Shown piece by piece: positions 59,698 to 64,000 of a stretch of DNA of 64,000 nucleotides. The stretch is from positions 1 through 64,000 of the forward strand of contig CAYRLG010000012.1 in the NCBI GenBank assembly GCA_964425195.1, in the 5' to 3' direction. The DNA is from Desulfamplus sp964425195 (GTDB taxonomy: Bacteria > Desulfobacterota > Desulfobacteria > Desulfobacterales > Desulfobacteraceae). The notes beneath the pieces are model-generated. The model was not told the DNA's origin. It was given only the letters and a program-made list of their open reading frames with translations, and did not search any database. Numbering within the stretch: the first letter of the stretch is position 1; each line of letters starts with the position of its first letter. The position numbers were made by a program, and so were the translations under genes.

Positions 59698-61671
59698 TTA
59701 TCGGCTTGAAATAATAAAATGGAAGATCAACTTAGGATCAATATCTTCTGAAGAGATAGAGCCATACTCATCTTCTATTTCATCAAATACTTCATTAAAA
59801 ATTTTACGAATAGTTGCTAAGTTTGAATTGTCATTATTAGCTTTTACATCTTCAATAGCTGATTCAGCAAGCCAGTTAAAAAAATCATTTCGTGCAATAT
59901 CACCTATTTTGCCATAAGTTTTAGAGTCATTGTGTACCTTATCATGCTCTGTTTTATCCGAACCATCAACTTGTTTCTGACTCTTTAAATTTAGTAGTTG
60001 TATAAAAAAAGGTTTGAATCTGCTCAATGGTATAGAAAACTCTGCAGAGTCATGTAGCAATCCCATCCTTTTTATTGCCCATAGAGTCATAAAAATAGAC
60101 TTCCAAGTTATAAAGTTATAAAAATAAGGGGCAGATAAAATATCCTTAAAGTCAACAGCAAGCTGTCTAAGCATATTGTCCACAAGTATGATTGCGTTAA
60201 GTTCATTGCAAACCTCTTCGATCTCTTCAAGAGATGAAAATGGTCTGTAGATTGCATCTTTAGAATTGGAAGATAAGTGACCAATCTTGCTGGTACTATT
60301 ATTTATATTTTTGATGTCAGTGAAGCTCTTAAAATAGAGTGGTATCTCAAGAAGCAGACCACCAACAACACCAAGCCATTTTTCGCCTAAAAAGGTAAGA
60401 GGTAGTTTAACTTTAGCAATATAGCTTGCAAAATACCACTTTCGTGCTCTCTCTTTAAGAGCTATCCCAGCACTTGATCCGATTCTAAAAATATCCTTAA
60501 TCGCATAGCTACAAATAATTGAAGCTGCAACTTCAACTGTCAAACCAGAGAGCAAAGAGTTTTCAGAATAGATAGATTCAATACCAAGACTTAAATAGCA
60601 GCACACTTTTTCCACAATATTGTCAAGCTCTTCGCGAGAACGGATAATCTTTTTATCGGCAGAGACAACGGAGTTGACTAAAAATGCAAACTCAGATTGA
60701 AGATTGATGGCAATATTTTGATCTTTACTAATATATTCTAAAGCAGAGCTAAAAAGATTGTTTCTATTTTTTGTAAAATTTGTTTGTAATATATTTTTCT
60801 TTTGTAGCATTAACTTTGGATATAGTGGAGGATATGGTAAATTTGACTCGAAAAATGGCTTTTTTAAAAATAGCTCTGGGCGTTTTTTTAAATGCTTTAT
60901 GTTTAGTGGCTGATATACAGCAATAGCTTCGTGTGGAGGTAAAAAACCTTTTTCTGCAAGCCGTACACTTTTAAGGCGAAACTCCTCTTCCTCTATTTCA
61001 GCAGGGATAATTGTACCTGTTTCAAGCATCAATCCATGAAATATAGAGATATCCATATCTGCCAATTTATTGAGCATATCGGTGATTAGTAGCTCTGCCT
61101 CTTCTCCTGATATGCTCTTTGAAAGCTCTTCATCTTGCTTGCTTGCTCCAATATTTTTTTTAGCTTCTGGAAATCTAAAATAGAAGATAGAGTCTATAGT
61201 GGTAAATTGATTACCACATTTTTCTTGAAATTCAGAAGGATCTTCGTCATGTTCTCGTATTTGTATCTCAATATTTTTGAATAGATAGTACTCAATAAAT
61301 TCAGTCTTCTCTTTGATTGTCCAGCGTAAAAGCCTTTCTGGATCAGCTTTGTAAAGTAAAGAGAGTATATTTGTGGTTTGATCAATATCTAATCTATCGT
61401 TACTCCACACTTCAATATCAAGGAGATACTCCCACTGTTGGGAAGATGCTAAACCAAGAACAGGAATAAAATCATCTTTCCCAATGTGGTGCATAAGAAA
61501 ATGTAAATCTTGCTCTGGAAACGATTGCACCAGAGATGCTGGAAAAGAGGCATCTAAAATAGTATCCAAAGCCTTTTCGGCGGGCATCTCAAGAATCTTT
61601 GACCTTACTACAGCAAGTCTCTTCTCTTTATTGATGCTATTTACAAGTTGATACTCTTCTGTCTCTTGCAT
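59698..61671 (-). CDS. DUF6178 family protein
   Basis: The 657-residue protein has no signal sequence or membrane segment. It is helical and acidic, with the features I associate with the DUF6178 family of Desulfobacterota: an N-terminal KALDTILDASFPASLVQSFPEQDLHFLMHHIG split over about residues 35-65, GFLPPHEAIAVYQPL in the middle, and a C-terminal LINLLKSQ-like helical region ending in a basic SSR. The function is unknown. It begins 13 bases after the flavoprotein gene ends and is probably co-transcribed with it, with GGTGG as a ribosome-binding site. The family name is from memory. Confidence 0.7.
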   Translation of the reverse strand: MQETEEYQLVNSINKEKRLAVVRSKILEMPAEKALDTILDASFPASLVQSFPEQDLHFLMHHIGKDDFIPVLGLASSQQWEYLLDIEVWSNDRLDIDQTTNILSLLYKADPERLLRWTIKEKTEFIEYYLFKNIEIQIREHDEDPSEFQEKCGNQFTTIDSIFYFRFPEAKKNIGASKQDEELSKSISGEEAELLITDMLNKLADMDISIFHGLMLETGTIIPAEIEEEEFRLKSVRLAEKGFLPPHEAIAVYQPLNIKHLKKRPELFLKKPFFESNLPYPPLYPKLMLQKKNILQTNFTKNRNNLFSSALEYISKDQNIAINLQSEFAFLVNSVVSADKKIIRSREELDNIVEKVCCYLSLGIESIYSENSLLSGLTVEVAASIICSYAIKDIFRIGSSAGIALKERARKWYFASYIAKVKLPLTFLGEKWLGVVGGLLLEIPLYFKSFTDIKNINNSTSKIGHLSSNSKDAIYRPFSSLEEIEEVCNELNAIILVDNMLRQLAVDFKDILSAPYFYNFITWKSIFMTLWAIKRMGLLHDSAEFSIPLSRFKPFFIQLLNLKSQKQVDGSDKTEHDKVHNDSKTYGKIGDIARNDFFNWLAESAIEDVKANNDNSNLATIRKIFNEVFDEIEDEYGSISSEDIDPKLIFHFIISSR

Positions 61672-61684
61672 AATTTATGACCAC

Positions 61685-62317
61685 CTACTCAACAATGCTT
61701 TGAGCAAACTTAATTGCTTTCTCTTTTGTAGTGATGTCAAGCATATCAGGCGTAGAGCAGTTTCCGATAAACAGTTCTCCTACATTAATAGACTTAAGTG
61801 GTTTTTGCAGATTGTTAAATGCTATAGATATAAGCTGTGCATTATTTTCATAATCTCCTCCGCCTGTCATCAAAAGAGCCTGTCTTTGCCCTTCAACAAG
61901 GGATGCGTGATCTGGTTTGTGATAGTTTGTGTAAAGGCTATATGTTCTGTCGATTAGAGATTTCAGTTGGGCTGTAAATCCCCAGAAGTAGATAGGAGAT
62001 GTAAAAATTACAAGGTCTGCATTTACCATAAGTTCCAGTATTTTAACAGCATCGTCATTTTGTACACAGCCGATTCTGTCTATAATATCGCTATTATTAG
62101 CTTTAGCTGTTCTATTATCTTTATTGGTAATATCTAACTTGCTTTTTTCTCTCTCCTTGCACTTGCCACAGGCAAGACATCCATGAATCTTTTTGGAGTT
62201 TAGATATATGCTCTCTACCTCATGTCCAAGTGATATTAGCTCTTCTTCAACCCATTGAAAAACTTTAGCCGTATTACCTTTTTGCTTAGGACTTCCCTGT
62301 AATGCAATAATTTTCAT
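61685..62317 (-). CDS. Iron-sulfur flavoprotein-like NAD(P)H-dependent FMN reductase
   Basis: The flavodoxin-like fold begins MKIIALQGSPKQKGNTAKVF, with the FMN phosphate loop GSPKQKGNT. The cysteines C47, C50 and C53 (GCLACGKC) and C84 (IGCVQNDDA) correspond to the compact 4Fe-4S motif of iron-sulfur flavoproteins, in which the last cysteine normally follows within 4-7 residues. Here about 24 polar residues (KSKLDITNKDNRTAKANNSD) separate C53 and C84. PIYFWGFTAQLKSLIDRTY and LLMTGGGDYENN complete the family pattern. It probably moves electrons between ferredoxin-like donors and unknown acceptors. Downstream is the DUF6178 gene. Confidence 0.85.
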   Translation of the reverse strand: MKIIALQGSPKQKGNTAKVFQWVEEELISLGHEVESIYLNSKKIHGCLACGKCKEREKSKLDITNKDNRTAKANNSDIIDRIGCVQNDDAVKILELMVNADLVIFTSPIYFWGFTAQLKSLIDRTYSLYTNYHKPDHASLVEGQRQALLMTGGGDYENNAQLISIAFNNLQKPLKSINVGELFIGNCSTPDMLDITTKEKAIKFAQSIVE

Positions 62318-62650
62318 AATATATAATGCTCCAATAAAAGTTTTTAGTTAAAAACAACTATCTATATAAATAGCATAAAACTCTTTTTTAGTCTCTATTT
62401 TGATATAATAAAGATTACCTTGACAAACCGAATATGACAATATAGGGAATATTAACTTGTAAATACAAGTTTAGACATATTTTTTACAAATCTAAAGTAG
62501 GTAATTATCTCGAAATTGTTTACAATCAACCTATTAAAATTATTTGTAATTTGTTCTATAGTTAAAGTTAGTTTTTATAAAATTGTTTAAAGTTAGTAAA
62601 TAAAAAGTATTTATAATAGTCATTAAGATATTGAAAAAAGGAAACTCATT
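62318..62650. other. 333-bp divergent intergenic region with possible operators
   Basis: There is no gene. AACTTGTA-AA-TACAAGTT (62454-62471) is a perfect 8+2+8 palindrome. TTAAAGTTAGT occurs twice (62562-62572 and 62587-62597) 25 bases apart, about two helical turns. TTGACA at 62420 has only a weak -10 (TATAGG at 15 bases). These could be regulator sites for the methyltransferase gene downstream or the flavoprotein upstream. Confidence 0.4.
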
Positions 62651-64000
62651 ATGCCAGTACCAAATTATGAAATAGGTTTTGAACCCAAACTCTCATTTTT
62701 AAGTGAACATGATAAAAAACGGTTATATGAATCTGCTTTGCAGATAATTGAAGAGATTGGAATGAAAGTAATGCACGAAGATGCTCTAAAACTTCTTAAA
62801 GGGGCTGGATGCAAAGTTGAGAAAGGAGATACGGAAGAGAGCAATTTGGTAAAAATTCCAGCTTCTCTTGTAGAAAAAGCACGCAAAACTGTCCCCAACA
62901 ATATTGCCATTTATGACCGAGAGGGTAATCATGCAATGGATCTTGGTGGGCGGAGAGCCTATTTTGGAACTGGTTCAGATTTGATGTGGTCTTTGGAATC
63001 AGAAAAGATGGAGCGTCATCGTACCACACTTGAAGATATAAAAGTTGCTGCTAAAGTGTGTGATGCTCTTCCAAATATCGATTTTATAATGTCTTTTGCT
63101 CACCCACATGATGTCAATCCTGCTCTCTCATATTTAGAGAGTTTTAAGGCAATGGTTGAAAACTCAACAAAGCCTATTGTCAATACAGCAGATGGCAAAA
63201 AAGACCTTCAGGCGATGTGGGAAATATCAAAAATTTTGAGAGGTTCTGCAACAGAGTTAAAAGAAAAACCTTACTGGATTCAGTATGATGAGCCTATTAG
63301 TCCATTAAAGCATCCATTTAATAGCCTTGATAAACTTATATTTTGTGCTCAAACCTTCTCTCCAGTGATCTATTCTCCCGCACCAATTGCTGGTTCCACA
63401 GCACCAATGACAATAGCTGGTCATGTTGTCCAAGGTCTTGCAGAGTCTTTTTTTGGTATGGTTATTCACCAGCTTGCCCAAGAAGGTTCTCCTTTTTTAA
63501 TGGGTATAGGTGCGGCAGTGCTTGATATGGCAACAAGTCAATGTTCCTATAATGCACCTGAGTATCTTTTATCATACATGGCAATGGTTGAGATGAGCAA
63601 CTACCTTGATATTCCAAATTGGGGTTATGGTGGAACAAGCGATGCACAGATTCCTGATATGCAGGCATCTTATGAAGCTGGACTTGAGGCTTTTATCTCT
63701 GTCTTTGCAGGTTCAAATCTTAACCATGATGTTGGCTATCTTGATTTCGGACTTACTGGAAGTCTTGAAATGATAATTATTGTAAATGAAATGGTTGATC
63801 AGATAAAAAGAATACACAAAGGCATTCCAATTAATGACGATACACTTGCATTGGATGTTATCCCAAAAGGTGCGAAGCAAGGGCAATTTCTAACTCAACC
63901 TCATACCTTAAAACATTTAAGAAAGGTGCAGTGGAAACCTGAACTTTTTTGCCGTCAAAGCTATGAAAAATGGGTGGAGCAAGGAAGAAGTTCACTTCTT
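62651..64000 (+). CDS. MttB-family trimethylamine/quaternary-amine methyltransferase, 3' end cut
   Basis: A frame of 450 codons is open from ATG 62651 (AAGGA at 62638-62642) to the right edge, so the last ~20-40 residues are missing. The sequence has the MttB-family course: an N-terminal LSEHDKKRLYESALQIIEEIGMKV split over about residues 18-41, a middle PAPIAGSTAPMTIAGHVVQG, GYGGTSDAQIPDMQASYEAG and a C-terminal LFCRQSYEKWVEQG. These enzymes transfer methyl groups from methylated amines such as glycine betaine or carnitine to a corrinoid protein. No in-frame TAG occurs, so this is the non-pyrrolysine type, whose substrate is normally a quaternary amine. Corrinoid need fits the nearby B12 genes. 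Confidence 0.85.
   Translation, partial: MPVPNYEIGFEPKLSFLSEHDKKRLYESALQIIEEIGMKVMHEDALKLLKGAGCKVEKGDTEESNLVKIPASLVEKARKTVPNNIAIYDREGNHAMDLGGRRAYFGTGSDLMWSLESEKMERHRTTLEDIKVAAKVCDALPNIDFIMSFAHPHDVNPALSYLESFKAMVENSTKPIVNTADGKKDLQAMWEISKILRGSATELKEKPYWIQYDEPISPLKHPFNSLDKLIFCAQTFSPVIYSPAPIAGSTAPMTIAGHVVQGLAESFFGMVIHQLAQEGSPFLMGIGAAVLDMATSQCSYNAPEYLLSYMAMVEMSNYLDIPNWGYGGTSDAQIPDMQASYEAGLEAFISVFAGSNLNHDVGYLDFGLTGSLEMIIIVNEMVDQIKRIHKGIPINDDTLALDVIPKGAKQGQFLTQPHTLKHLRKVQWKPELFCRQSYEKWVEQGRSSLL

Noticed and set aside
62651..64000. Pyrrolysine-containing MttB
   Set aside because: No in-frame TAG occurs in 450 codons, so it is the non-pyrrolysine branch of the family.

Overview
The window is AT-rich bacterial DNA that reads like a chromosomal segment of an anaerobic Desulfobacterota (deltaproteobacterial, Desulfobacterales-like) organism. 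The basis is gene content: a DUF3426 protein, a DUF6178 protein, an iron-sulfur flavoprotein-like reductase, an MttB-family corrinoid methyltransferase, and a ThiC paralogue paired with cobT behind a B12 riboswitch. The assignment is inference from gene families, not a database match.

Left third (1-26 kb) is mostly housekeeping. It holds the cut 3' part of a DUF3426 membrane protein, a CAU-anticodon tRNA with its own promoter and terminator, and a compact queD-queE-queC operon for preQ0 synthesis. These are followed by an atypical SDR with a Cys4 ribbon, a class A penicillin-binding protein with a SPOR protein, aminopeptidase N, an EAL-HDOD signalling protein, a SLOG-like protein and rfbB-rfbA-rfbC for dTDP-sugars. 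A TPR lipoprotein, a LysM protein, thrC, serS, 5-formyl-THF cyclo-ligase, a K+ channel, pcm and a YqaA-type membrane protein complete this part.

The middle (26-51.4 kb) is a large cell-surface polysaccharide locus that starts just after a 106-bp MITE-like inverted-repeat element. It encodes a membrane sulfatase-superfamily protein with two C-terminal FAM3/ILEI-like (GG) domains and a PIG-L deacetylase fused to two GT2 modules. Three other GT2 proteins include one with four GT-A-like modules. There is also a eukaryotic-type UDP-galactopyranose mutase divergent from a GlfT2-like galactofuranosyltransferase, an O-acyltransferase, a secreted glycoside hydrolase and a GT4. I see no flippase, ABC exporter or polymerase here. 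The locus also carries two related 26-bp palindromes and several short duplications at gene ends.

The right part (51.4-64 kb) has three secreted proteins of unknown role. One is a short-leader beta protein, one a multidomain FN3/cadherin-like protein and one an NTF2-like small protein. Next comes a minus-strand unit of cobalamin riboswitch with intrinsic terminator, a ThiC-family gene (best read as bzaF, 5-hydroxybenzimidazole synthase) and cobT, which points to anaerobic synthesis of the B12 lower ligand. A DUF6178 gene and a flavoprotein gene follow. The window ends inside an MttB-family methyltransferase gene, a likely user of corrinoid, so the B12 genes and this methyltransferase are functionally coherent neighbours.

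A recurrent oddity is polar Asn/Ser/Asp/Lys-rich insertions within otherwise conserved enzymes (PepN, RfbB, several glycosyltransferases, the acyltransferase and the flavoprotein). Some of them are visibly built from short tandem DNA repeats.
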